Of a DNA stretch of 64,000 bases, positions 25,535-32,989 are shown piece after piece; the first letter of the stretch is position 1, and each line of letters starts with the position of its first letter. The stretch spans positions 1 to 64,000 of the forward strand of contig CAZMPJ010000007.1 of the NCBI GenBank assembly GCA_964568455.1, given 5' to 3'. Below the pieces are notes generated by a model. The model had not been told where the DNA came from, made no database searches, and worked only from the letters and a program-made list of their open reading frames with translations. This stretch comes from CAZMPJ01 sp964568455 (GTDB lineage: Bacteria; Margulisbacteria; WOR-1; O2-12-FULL-45-9). A program made the translations under genes and the position numbers.

Positions 25535-25550
25535 GTTATGATTATAACAT
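25533..25550. promoter_or_regulatory. Inverted repeat in the 17-bp bioB/bioH spacer (candidate biotin operator)
   Basis: ATGTTAT-GATT-ATAACAT fills the whole gap between the divergent bioB and bioH starts. It contains a bioB -10 box (TATAAT, minus strand, 25541-25546) and a bioH -10-like TATGAT (25537-25542). Both messages would be leaderless. It does not look like the classical BirA site. Confidence 0.55.
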
Positions 25551-25551
25551 A

Positions 25552-26211
25552 ATGACGTCTATTTTGTTTATCCACGGCTTTGCTACCGGCCCTCTGGTCT
25601 GGCAGGACCAAGTCCGGGAATTTGGTCAAAATTATCAGGTAGTTACTGATGTAGCGCAGATTGACCATTCAAGCGATGTTTTTATTGTGGGTTGGTCCAT
25701 GGGAGGCTGGAAGGCGCTGGATTTGTGGCAGGAACATCATCAAAAGGTTAAAGGTTTGATCCTAGTCTCTGCTTTTCCCAAGTATGTTAAAAGCCTGGAT
25801 TATCCCTGCGGTACTTCTTTAGCGCTTTTAAAAAAGCTGGAAAAAAGGTTTTTGACTGATTACCGCGCTGGTTTAGTTTATTTTTATGACTTAATCTTTA
25901 AAGATGAAAAATACAAAAAATTAGCCAAGGTTTTGCCGGTGCCGGAAAAACATGATCAATTAAAATGGTTTGAACGGCTAGAGCATGATGATAAAAGAGC
26001 TGTTTTGCCAAAAATTGATATTCCAGTTCTTTTAATTCAGGGAGAACAAGACCCAATTGTTTCTTCTGCCACTGCAAAATATTTAAAAGACAATATTCCT
26101 CAAGCAGAGCTGCATCTTTTACCTGGGATAGGGCATGCGCCACAGTTAGAAGACCCTAAGCAGTTTAATCAAATTTTAAAGGATTTCATTATTAACTGTG
26201 AAAAACAATAA
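25552..26211 (+). CDS. bioH: Alpha/beta hydrolase, likely pimeloyl-ACP methyl ester carboxylesterase
   Basis: The 219-residue hydrolase starts SILFIHGFATGP (oxyanion loop). The nucleophile elbow is GWSMGG (Ser49), with acid GEQDPI and His in PGIGHAPQLEDP. BioH demethylates pimeloyl-ACP methyl ester. Sequence alone gives only a generic hydrolase; the biotin function comes from being divergent to bioB and followed by bioC, which it overlaps by 14 bp. BioG- or BioV-type esterases are alternatives. Confidence 0.75.
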   Translation: MTSILFIHGFATGPLVWQDQVREFGQNYQVVTDVAQIDHSSDVFIVGWSMGGWKALDLWQEHHQKVKGLILVSAFPKYVKSLDYPCGTSLALLKKLEKRFLTDYRAGLVYFYDLIFKDEKYKKLAKVLPVPEKHDQLKWFERLEHDDKRAVLPKIDIPVLLIQGEQDPIVSSATAKYLKDNIPQAELHLLPGIGHAPQLEDPKQFNQILKDFIINCEKQ

Positions 26212-26917
26212 AAAGACTATTAAGCAGAATTTTTCTGCTAGTGCGCTAACTTATGAGCTTGATCCTGGATTGCACCAGACCATTATAAACCAAGTTTTAA
26301 ATTTATTAACCGGTGATTACCATAATATATTGGATGTTGGTTGTGGCACTGGGGTTTTGTTGGAAGAGCTGACTCGACGCTATCCTAAGGCAGAATGTGT
26401 TGGCCTAGACCTTTCAGAGGGGATGGTTAAACAGGCTCAGAATAAAATTAAGCAAAAGCAGGTTAAATTTATAGTGGGAGACGGAGAAACGCTTCCTTTT
26501 CCTGATCAATCCTTTGATTTGGTAGTTAGTACGTCAGCTTTGCATTGGATGGATTATAAGCAGGTGTTTGCTGAAGTTGCTCGAGTTTTAAAGCCAGGCG
26601 GAACATTCTGTTTAGCTACTTTTGGACCTGAAACTTTAAAAGAAATAAAGGAAATAGGGCTAGAGGTAAACGATTTTCCTTCAAAAAATGAGCTAGAAAA
26701 TGCTTTAAAAGATTTTTTTGCTAGTAAACCGTTGGCAAAAAGTATTATTGTTAAGGAATATAAGAATATTTACGCTCTTTTTAAATATCTTCAACAAATT
26801 GGGGCTCAAACTCCTTTGACCTCGGCCAAAAAAGGATTAAGTCCTAAAAAGAATCTTCCTCAAGGTAAAATTAAAGTAAATTTTGAAGTGTATCTGGGGA
26901 CTTTTAAGCGGATATGA
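26198..26917 (+). CDS. bioC: Malonyl-ACP O-methyltransferase
   Basis: 239-residue class I methyltransferase. The N-terminus IKQNFSASALTYE is typical of BioC, motif I is LDVGCGTGVLLEEL, and STSALHWMDY follows. It methylates malonyl-ACP to enter fatty acid synthesis as a pimelate precursor. The start is GTG 26198, inside the end of bioH. A canonical ribosome site is not visible, so translational coupling is likely. Its stop is followed at once by the -10 of the thiG operon. Confidence 0.88.
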   Translation: MKNNKKTIKQNFSASALTYELDPGLHQTIINQVLNLLTGDYHNILDVGCGTGVLLEELTRRYPKAECVGLDLSEGMVKQAQNKIKQKQVKFIVGDGETLPFPDQSFDLVVSTSALHWMDYKQVFAEVARVLKPGGTFCLATFGPETLKEIKEIGLEVNDFPSKNELENALKDFFASKPLAKSIIVKEYKNIYALFKYLQQIGAQTPLTSAKKGLSPKKNLPQGKIKVNFEVYLGTFKRI

Positions 26918-26923
26918 TATAAT
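26918..26923 (+). promoter_or_regulatory. -10 box of the thiGHE operon
   Basis: TATAAT directly after the bioC stop codon and 10 bp before the TPP riboswitch. The -35 would fall within bioC and is poor. Confidence 0.55.
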
Positions 26924-26933
26924 CAATTATATT

Positions 26934-27022
26934 AAGGGGTGCCCAAAATAGATTGGGCTGAGATCCTGCCGGAGGCGGGAAACCCGTAGAACCTGATCAG
27001 GTTAAAACCTGCGGAGGGAGAA
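26934..27022 (+). ncRNA. TPP riboswitch (THI element)
   Basis: The leader shows all conserved TPP aptamer segments in order: GGGGTGCCC, GGGCTGAGA, ACCCGTAGAACCTGATC, and the closing AGGTTAAAACCTGCGGAGGGA. The GGAGGG that ends the aptamer is also the ribosome binding site of thiG (ATG 27027), and no terminator hairpin follows. TPP binding probably hides the ribosome site, giving translational control of thiG. Confidence 0.95.
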
Positions 27023-27026
27023 AAAA

Positions 27027-27791
27027 ATGACTTTAAAGATAGCTGATAAAACTTTTAATTCCCGCTTATTTATTGGTACTGGCAAATTTCCTTCTAACCA
27101 AATCTTAAAACAAGCCTTGATTGCCGCGGAAACTGAAATGGTTACTGTTTCTTTGCGCAGAGTTGATTTTGATTCCAAGCAAGAAGATGTTTTAGATGCA
27201 GTTGATAGAAAAAAATATTTATTGCTTCCTAATACCTCTGGGGCTAGAACTGCGGAAGAGGCGGTTAGATTAGCTAAGCTGGCCAAGGCTGCTGGAGCGG
27301 GAAACTGGGTTAAGCTTGAGGTGACGCCTGATCCTAATTACATGTTGCCCGATCCAATTGAGACTTTAAAAGCAGCAGAAACCTTGGTTAAGCAAGGTTT
27401 CGTAGTTCTTCCTTATATTAATGCTGATCCTGTTTTAGCCAAACACTTAGAAGAGGTGGGGACGGCAACGGTTATGCCGCTTGGTTCACCTATTGGCTCT
27501 CATCAAGGAATTAGAACCAAAGAGGCCATTCAAATTATTATTGAACAAGCCAATATTCCGGTGGTGGTGGATGCGGGGATTGGAATACCGTCGCATGCTG
27601 CGCAAGCTATGGAAATGGGAGCGGATGCTGTTTTAGTTAACACGGCTATTGCCATTGCTGCTGATCCAGTAAAAATGGCCGAGGCTTTTAAGTTAGCTGT
27701 TCGTGCTGGCCGCCAAGCTTATGAGGTAGGTATTAAATTTCCTCAAAAACAAGCTAGTGCTTCAAGCCCTTTAACTGGTTTCTTGCGATGA
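27027..27791 (+). CDS. thiG: Thiazole synthase
   Basis: 254 residues. FIGTGKFPSN, the catalytic NWVKLEV lysine, LPDPIETLKAAE, PLGSPIGSHQGI and the phosphate-binding VVDAGIGIPSHAAQAMEMGADAV region are ThiG blocks. It forms the thiazole ring from DXP, iminoacetate and ThiS-thiocarboxylate. No separate thiS lies in the operon; a ThiS-like domain is fused to CysK at 36303. Controlled by the TPP riboswitch. Confidence 0.95.
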   Translation: MTLKIADKTFNSRLFIGTGKFPSNQILKQALIAAETEMVTVSLRRVDFDSKQEDVLDAVDRKKYLLLPNTSGARTAEEAVRLAKLAKAAGAGNWVKLEVTPDPNYMLPDPIETLKAAETLVKQGFVVLPYINADPVLAKHLEEVGTATVMPLGSPIGSHQGIRTKEAIQIIIEQANIPVVVDAGIGIPSHAAQAMEMGADAVLVNTAIAIAADPVKMAEAFKLAVRAGRQAYEVGIKFPQKQASASSPLTGFLR

Positions 27792-28801
27792 ACATCAGTT
27801 TTGAGCAATATTTAGAACTTCTTCAGCCAAAGTCTGATCAAGAACTCGAACAAATGGCGCAAAAAGCCAGGCAACTTACCTTAAAACACTTTGGCAAGAC
27901 TATATTATTGTATGCGCCAATTTATTTAAATAATGAATGTGATAATCACTGTGCTTATTGCGGATTTAACCAAAAACTATCTGAAAAAAGAGTTAGCCTT
28001 TCAATTGAGCAAGTTTTACAAGAAGCAGATTTGCTTTATAAAAAAGGTTTTCGTCATATATTATTAGTTTCCGGAGAAAAACGATCTAAAATAACCATAT
28101 CTTATTTAAAACAGATCGTTTCTGCTTTGCATGCTAAATTTAGTTCGATTGCTTTGGAAATATTCCCATTAACCGAAGATGAGTATAAAGAATTATATTT
28201 AGCTGGGGTAGATGGCTTAACTATTTATCAAGAAGTCTATGATCAAGATATTTATAAAAAAGTTCACCCTAAAGGTCCTAAATCTGATTACTCGTATAGA
28301 TTGGAAACTCCAGAGCGGGCAGCTCGAGCAGGCTTTTATCGTCTTAATATTGGCACTCTTTTAGGTTTGGGAAAATGGCAAGAAGAGGCTGCTCATCTTG
28401 GTCAGCATGCTCAATATTTAATGAAAAAGTATTGGCGCTGTCAGATTTCAGTTTCGTTCCCCCGTTTGCAATCTTCTGCAGCTGGGTTTAAGCCATTTTA
28501 TCCCGTTTCTGATCGACAATTAGTGCAAATGATTTGCGCCTTAAGAATTTTCTTGCCGTCATTAGGATTGGTTTTATCAACCAGAGAAGGTAAAGAGCTA
28601 AGGGATAATTTAATTCCTCTAGGGATAACTCAAATGAGTGCAGAATCAAAAACTAGTCCAGGCGGGTATTCAAAGCAAATAAAAGCTGAAGAACAATTTA
28701 GTGTGGCAGATAAAAGAACGGTCCAAGAAGTTGCAGCGGTAATTGCGGATAAGGGGTGCGAGCCAGTTTTTAAAGATTGGGATCGGTCATTTATACGATG
28801 A
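27788..28801 (+). CDS. thiH: 2-iminoacetate synthase
   Basis: 337-residue radical SAM enzyme with CX3CX2C at Cys51, Cys55 and Cys58 (CDNHCAYCGF). Also HILLVSGEKR, YQEVYD...VHPKGPKSDY and the C-terminal ISAE-like block read here as TQMSAESKTSPGGY. It cleaves tyrosine to iminoacetate for ThiG in anaerobes. It overlaps thiG by 4 bp and thiE by 4 bp. Slightly short for ThiH (about 370) but complete in motifs. Confidence 0.92.
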   Translation: MNISFEQYLELLQPKSDQELEQMAQKARQLTLKHFGKTILLYAPIYLNNECDNHCAYCGFNQKLSEKRVSLSIEQVLQEADLLYKKGFRHILLVSGEKRSKITISYLKQIVSALHAKFSSIALEIFPLTEDEYKELYLAGVDGLTIYQEVYDQDIYKKVHPKGPKSDYSYRLETPERAARAGFYRLNIGTLLGLGKWQEEAAHLGQHAQYLMKKYWRCQISVSFPRLQSSAAGFKPFYPVSDRQLVQMICALRIFLPSLGLVLSTREGKELRDNLIPLGITQMSAESKTSPGGYSKQIKAEEQFSVADKRTVQEVAAVIADKGCEPVFKDWDRSFIR

Positions 28802-29397
28802 GAAAATTTGCTGAAATAGATATTTATCCAGTTATTGATGATCTGGATATTTTAGATAAAGTTATTAAAGGCGGGGCAAAGATTGTTCAACTTCGCAATA
28901 AAGAGCTTGCTAAAAAAGATTTTTACGAACTTGCTTTGAAATTTAGAAAACTAACTTTTAAACATGAACTACTTTTGATTATTAATGACTATCTTGATAT
29001 TGCTTTAGAAATAAAAGCGGATGGAGTGCATTTGGGACAAGAAGATCTCCCGGTTGAGACCGCGCGCAAGCTTGCTCCTAAAATGATTATTGGGGTTTCA
29101 ACTCATAATCTTGATGAAGCGTTGGCGGCGGAGCGGGGTGGGGCAACTTACATTAATATAGGACCAATTTTTAAAACGCAAACCAAAGCTATGCAGCCAA
29201 TTGGAATTGAGGCGATCAAAACAATTACCCCCAAGATAAGAATTCCGTTTACGGTTATGGGTGGGATTAATTTAGATAATATTAATCAGGTGCTTAAGGC
29301 TGGTGCAACTAAGATAGCTGTTGTGAGTGCTATTACCGCCTCTCTTGATCCCCGCTTGACAACCAAAAGGTTAATTGATATAATCTTGACTAAGTAA
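28798..29397 (+). CDS. thiE: Thiamine phosphate synthase
   Basis: 199-residue TIM barrel. IVQLRNKE, LLIINDYLDIALEIKADGVH, LGQEDLP, IGVSTHNLDEA and INIGPIF are ThiE signature blocks, with the phosphate loop FTVMGGIN near the end. It joins thiazole and pyrimidine phosphates. I start it at ATG 28798, which overlaps the thiH stop (ATGA); the longer frame from 28777 lies inside thiH. Confidence 0.94.
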   Translation: MRKFAEIDIYPVIDDLDILDKVIKGGAKIVQLRNKELAKKDFYELALKFRKLTFKHELLLIINDYLDIALEIKADGVHLGQEDLPVETARKLAPKMIIGVSTHNLDEALAAERGGATYINIGPIFKTQTKAMQPIGIEAIKTITPKIRIPFTVMGGINLDNINQVLKAGATKIAVVSAITASLDPRLTTKRLIDIILTK

Positions 29398-29443
29398 ATC
29401 GACATAGTAAAGAAAAAGTGATCATTTTCAGCTATTGTTACGA

Positions 29444-29449
29444 TATACT
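29444..29449 (+). promoter_or_regulatory. -10 box of the sulfur/tetrapyrrole operon, leaderless arrangement
   Basis: TATACT lies 6 bp before ATG 29456 with no Shine-Dalgarno. A good -35 is not evident, as expected for an activator- or repressor-tuned promoter. Confidence 0.45.
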
Positions 29450-29455
29450 ATATAT

Positions 29456-29872
29456 ATGAAACTATCAGTAAGAGTCTTATACGGATTGAAAGCAGTCTTT
29501 GAACTGGCCCAAAGGTATGGGGCGGAAAAGGTCCAAATAGCGGAAATATCAAGAAAACAAAAAATTCCCATCCGTTATTTAGAGCAGTTACTATTGGTTT
29601 TAAAAAGAAAGGGAATTGTTTATAGCATTAGAGGGAAGGATGGTGGTTATGTTTTGAAGAAGCATCCCGGCGATATTTCGGTTTTGGAAATAATCGAAGC
29701 TTTTGAAGGGCCCATAGAATTGACCGGTAAAAAGGTAAAAGATGCACCGGCGATCTTGGGGTTTTTAAAAGAAGCGCAGGATGGTTTTAGGAAAAACTTG
29801 TCAGAGACTACGATTGAGGATTTGGTTTTTAAGAAAAAACAAAAAGATCGGGCTTATAATTATAATATATAG
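29456..29872 (+). CDS. Rrf2-family regulator without cysteines (CymR-like)
   Basis: 138 residues from ATG 29456 (MKLSVRVLYGLKAVFELAQR, the canonical Rrf2 start); the frame opens further upstream but the promoter sits there. Wing motif is RGKDGGYVLKKHP. The product contains no Cys, so it cannot hold an Fe-S cluster as IscR does. CymR of Firmicutes, the cysteine-metabolism repressor, is also an Rrf2 protein without a cluster. Position at the head of the sulfate-reduction and cysteine block fits the same role; this is inference. Confidence 0.85.
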   Translation: MKLSVRVLYGLKAVFELAQRYGAEKVQIAEISRKQKIPIRYLEQLLLVLKRKGIVYSIRGKDGGYVLKKHPGDISVLEIIEAFEGPIELTGKKVKDAPAILGFLKEAQDGFRKNLSETTIEDLVFKKKQKDRAYNYNI

Positions 29873-29884
29873 GGGGTCCATGAA

Positions 29885-30607
29885 ATGGGGATACTAGAAA
29901 ATAAAGATGATTTGAAGAAACTGGTGGAGGAGTTGAATTTTAAAGAGAAAGTTGAAAGGTCTAAAGCCTTAATAAAAGAGGCCTATGAGAAATACGGAGA
30001 TGGATTAGTAGTGGCCAATAGTTTGGGTAAGGATTCTGTCGTAGTTTGGGATTTGGCTAAAAAGGTTAATCCTAAAATCAGAGGATTTGTGGTTACGACC
30101 AGATATAAGCCAAAAGAAACAAAAGAATTCATGAAAGACTTTGTTGTTAAATACCCTGAAACAAAAGTTTATGAAAACACGGCAAAAATACCAGAAAAAC
30201 TTTATGAAACTGATCCCAACAAATGCTGTGACATTTTAAAAGTAGAACCAACTCGTTGGGCAGTGAAGGACATGAAGATTGATTGCTGGGTAACTGGTTT
30301 GCGCTGTACTGAAGGACGCACTCGGACAGATTTTAAAGAAGTAGAAGAAAGAGATAAAGGATTGATCAAGCTTAATCCTATTTTGATCTGGAAAGAAAGA
30401 GAGATTTGGCAATATTTAGCTTTATATCAAGTTCCAGTCAATCCGCTTTACGGCGAAGGTTATCGTTCACTAGGTTGTGCACCATGTACTCATATTACAA
30501 CCGATGACAACGAAAGAGCAGGTCGCTGGATTGGGACCAGTAAATGTGGCGGAGAGTGTGGGATTCATACCCGGCCACTAAAGAATATTCAAGGAGAAGG
30601 TATTTGA
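29885..30607 (+). CDS. cysH: Assimilatory APS/PAPS reductase
   Basis: 240 residues of the PP-loop family. The ATP-like loop is SLGKDSVVVW (46-55), the Cys pair Cys114-Cys115 (NKCCDILKVEP), and Cys198-x2-Cys201 (LGCAPC), then a C-terminal SKCGGECGIH with the catalytic ECGxH-type Cys. Four cluster cysteines plus the C-terminal Cys mark the [4Fe-4S] APS reductase type. It makes sulfite from APS. No ATP sulfurylase gene lies in this window. It overlaps the permease start by 4 bp. Confidence 0.9.
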   Translation: MGILENKDDLKKLVEELNFKEKVERSKALIKEAYEKYGDGLVVANSLGKDSVVVWDLAKKVNPKIRGFVVTTRYKPKETKEFMKDFVVKYPETKVYENTAKIPEKLYETDPNKCCDILKVEPTRWAVKDMKIDCWVTGLRCTEGRTRTDFKEVEERDKGLIKLNPILIWKEREIWQYLALYQVPVNPLYGEGYRSLGCAPCTHITTDDNERAGRWIGTSKCGGECGIHTRPLKNIQGEGI

Positions 30608-31557
30608 TTTTTTTATTAGGCTTAAGCGTCATAATCTTTGCTATGATGATGGGAGCAAGCAATATTGCTCCCTCATTTGCAACTTTGTATGGCGCTAGGC
30701 TTATTGACCATAAAAAAGCAGTACTCTGGTTTACGGTTTTTGTTCTCTTGGGTGCTGTTGTTGGGGGATATGGCGTGGTCAATACACTGGGGACAACATT
30801 AATTCCCAGCCAATTTATTTCAGTGCAGGTCGTGTTGGCTATTTTGTTGGCTGCCTTAGGTGGGCTTATTTTGGCTAACCTTTTGGGGGTACCAGAGTCA
30901 ACTAGTTGGGTTACAGTTTTTGCCATTGCTGGAGTTGGCGCTGGTATTGCGAAATTAGAATTAGCAGGGCTTTTTAAAATTATTCCTTTTTGGATTATCT
31001 TGCCTGTATTGGCTTTTATTATAACTTATTTTATTTATAAATTAATTTATCCGCCGCGTTTTACTAATTTATGGCTTTATCAGGCTTTGTTTAACCGCGA
31101 AGACAAGTTAAAGAAATTTGCTTTTGTTGTCAGCTGTTATCTAGCTTTTGCAGCTGGGACAAATAATGTTGCTAATGCCGTTGGCCCGTTAGTTGGTGGT
31201 GGTTTAATTAAGCCCTTGTTCGGGTTAATTATTGTGGCCTTATTATTTGGATTAGGGGGATTAATCTTAGGTAAAAGGGTCATGAAAACATTAGGACAAG
31301 AAATAGTTCCCTTAGGCTTAATTTCTGCTTCTTTAGTAGCGCTGATTACAGCTACTTTATTAATCTTTGCTTCAGCCATAGGAGTGCCGCAATCATTAGT
31401 ACAATTGAGTGCCTTATCCATTATGGCTATTGCTGCGGTAAAGCATGAACAGCACATTTTAAAGCAAAAAACTATTAGGAAAATCGTCTTAACTTGGCTG
31501 ATTTCCCCTACAATATCTTTTAGCTTGGGGTGGCTGCTATGCAAGTTGTTAGTTTAA
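30604..31557 (+). CDS. PiT-family permease, probably sulfate (CysP-like)
   Basis: 317 residues, about ten membrane helices, with the two PiT repeats: GASNIAPSFATLYGARL near the start and AAGTNNVANAVGPLVGGG in the second half. PiT proteins carry phosphate; the Bacillus CysP branch carries sulfate. Direct coupling to APS reductase (TTG start overlapping the cysH TGA, with GGAGAAGG upstream) argues for sulfate. The open frame extends into cysH, but those residues are unlike a permease. It overlaps hemA by 19 bp. Confidence 0.8.
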   Translation: MIFLLGLSVIIFAMMMGASNIAPSFATLYGARLIDHKKAVLWFTVFVLLGAVVGGYGVVNTLGTTLIPSQFISVQVVLAILLAALGGLILANLLGVPESTSWVTVFAIAGVGAGIAKLELAGLFKIIPFWIILPVLAFIITYFIYKLIYPPRFTNLWLYQALFNREDKLKKFAFVVSCYLAFAAGTNNVANAVGPLVGGGLIKPLFGLIIVALLFGLGGLILGKRVMKTLGQEIVPLGLISASLVALITATLLIFASAIGVPQSLVQLSALSIMAIAAVKHEQHILKQKTIRKIVLTWLISPTISFSLGWLLCKLLV

Positions 31558-32390
31558 ACTATAAAAACTCTTCTCTTGAAGAAAGAGAGGCAGCCTGGAA
31601 AAACTGGCAAGCAGCTGATGGCGTAATTTTAAAAACCTGCAATCGGGTTGAATTATACACTAAAGAGAATGACGGAAAATCTGCTATCCTGCATTTGTTT
31701 AAGCTTGCCAGCGGTTTGGAATCTCAAATTTTAGGAGAAAGTGAGATTTTAGGCCAGATAAATAAACTGCGTGAAACCTTAAATGATAGTTATTTGCGTA
31801 AAATATTTGACCAGGCAGTGAAAGTTGGCCGAAAAGTTAGGCGAGAAACGGGAATCTCTCGCGGCAATGTGTCCGTAGCTAGTGTGGCTGTAACTTTGTT
31901 GGGTAAGGAAAAGAATAAAAAAATTATTGTTATTGGCAGTGGCAAAGTTACTGAAGCAGTATTAAAAAACCTGGCTAAGCGTGGATTTCAAATTGTTTTA
32001 GTTGCCAATCGCACTTTTGCTAAAGCTCAAAAACTAGCTTCTATTATTGAGGCGAAGGCTATCCGTTTTAAAGAGCTAGCTGAAGAATTAATTGAGGCTG
32101 ATCTGGTTATAAGTTCAACTGCAGCACCGCATTTTGTGGTTGTACCAAAACAGATCAAACCACGGCGTAAACCTTTAGTCTTAATTGATTTGGCAGTGCC
32201 CAGAGATATTGATCCCGCAATTGCCAAGTTAACATCGGTTAGTTTATATAATATTGATGATATAAAAGAAACGATCAGCTTGAATTTGCTTAAAAGAAGG
32301 ATTGAAGCAATAAAAGCTGAAAAAATTATTGAAGATGAGATGGAAAAGTTTTGCGCAAAATTAGAATTGGCAACCGTAGCAGTCGCTTAG
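31539..32390 (+). CDS. hemA: Glutamyl-tRNA reductase, compact
   Basis: 283 residues from ATG 31539. The catalytic Cys34 lies in KTCNRVELY, SGLESQILGESEILGQI matches the substrate-binding block, and VGRKVRRETGISRGNVSVAS plus the NADPH domain (IVIGSGKVTEAVLKNL) follow. The usual length is about 420. The segment between TCNR and GLES is shortened and the C-terminal dimerisation domain is absent. It reduces glutamyl-tRNA to glutamate-1-semialdehyde, the first step of tetrapyrroles. It overlaps hemC by 40 bp. Confidence 0.88.
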   Translation: MQVVSLNYKNSSLEEREAAWKNWQAADGVILKTCNRVELYTKENDGKSAILHLFKLASGLESQILGESEILGQINKLRETLNDSYLRKIFDQAVKVGRKVRRETGISRGNVSVASVAVTLLGKEKNKKIIVIGSGKVTEAVLKNLAKRGFQIVLVANRTFAKAQKLASIIEAKAIRFKELAEELIEADLVISSTAAPHFVVVPKQIKPRRKPLVLIDLAVPRDIDPAIAKLTSVSLYNIDDIKETISLNLLKRRIEAIKAEKIIEDEMEKFCAKLELATVAVA

Positions 32391-32989
32391 CCTTGGCGCA
32401 AGCAGCTGAAATAACTAAGCAATTTGGTGAACAAGAAATTGAATTGTTGACCTTTGCAACTAGTGGAGATCTGGATAAAGAGACTCCGATTGACCAGGTT
32501 GAAGGCACAGACTTTTTCACTGACCGGATTGAACAGGCTTTATTGGAAAAGAAAATTGATTTAGCCATTCATTCGGCTAAAGATTTGCCGAAAGAGATAC
32601 CGTCAGGGCTTGAGATAACTGTTTTTACGCCTTCGGCAGACAGCAGTGATGCTTTAGTTTCGCGCAATAATCTTAAGTTGGCGGATCTGCCGGCTGGAAG
32701 TAAAGTGGGGACTAGCAGCAAAAGACGCAAAGAACAGTTGCTTAAGTTTGCGCCACAAGTAAAGGTAGTTGATTTGCGAGGCAGTATTGATGAGCGGTTG
32801 GCCAAACTTGATCAAGGAGAATACGATGCGATCATTATCGCGACAATCGCGCTTAAACGCTTGGGGTTAGAGCATAGGATTTCAGAAAAGTTGTCGTTTG
32901 TTACTGCAAGCGGACAAGGCTCGCTAGCTCTTGAAGTTAGAAAAGAGGATAAGGATTTAAGACAATGGCTAAAGCAAAAGTTTATTTAA
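32351..32989 (+). CDS. hemC: Hydroxymethylbilane synthase lacking domain 3
   Basis: 212 residues. N-terminal IRIGNRSSRLALAQA, the catalytic-Asp region AIHSAKDLP, VGTSSKRRKEQLL and VDLRGSIDERLAKL are textbook HemC. The protein stops after SGQGSLALEVRKEDKD, where domains 1 and 2 end. Domain 3, with the Cys that holds the dipyrromethane cofactor (Cys242 in E. coli), is missing, and the product has no Cys at all. The next gene begins 25 bp before its stop, so domain 3 is not simply in a following frame. The start overlaps hemA. Confidence 0.9.
   Translation: MRKIRIGNRSSRLALAQAAEITKQFGEQEIELLTFATSGDLDKETPIDQVEGTDFFTDRIEQALLEKKIDLAIHSAKDLPKEIPSGLEITVFTPSADSSDALVSRNNLKLADLPAGSKVGTSSKRRKEQLLKFAPQVKVVDLRGSIDERLAKLDQGEYDAIIIATIALKRLGLEHRISEKLSFVTASGQGSLALEVRKEDKDLRQWLKQKFI

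Noticed and set aside
26918..27026. Transcription terminator as expression platform of the TPP riboswitch
   Set aside because: No hairpin with a T run lies between aptamer and thiG; the aptamer end is the ribosome binding site.
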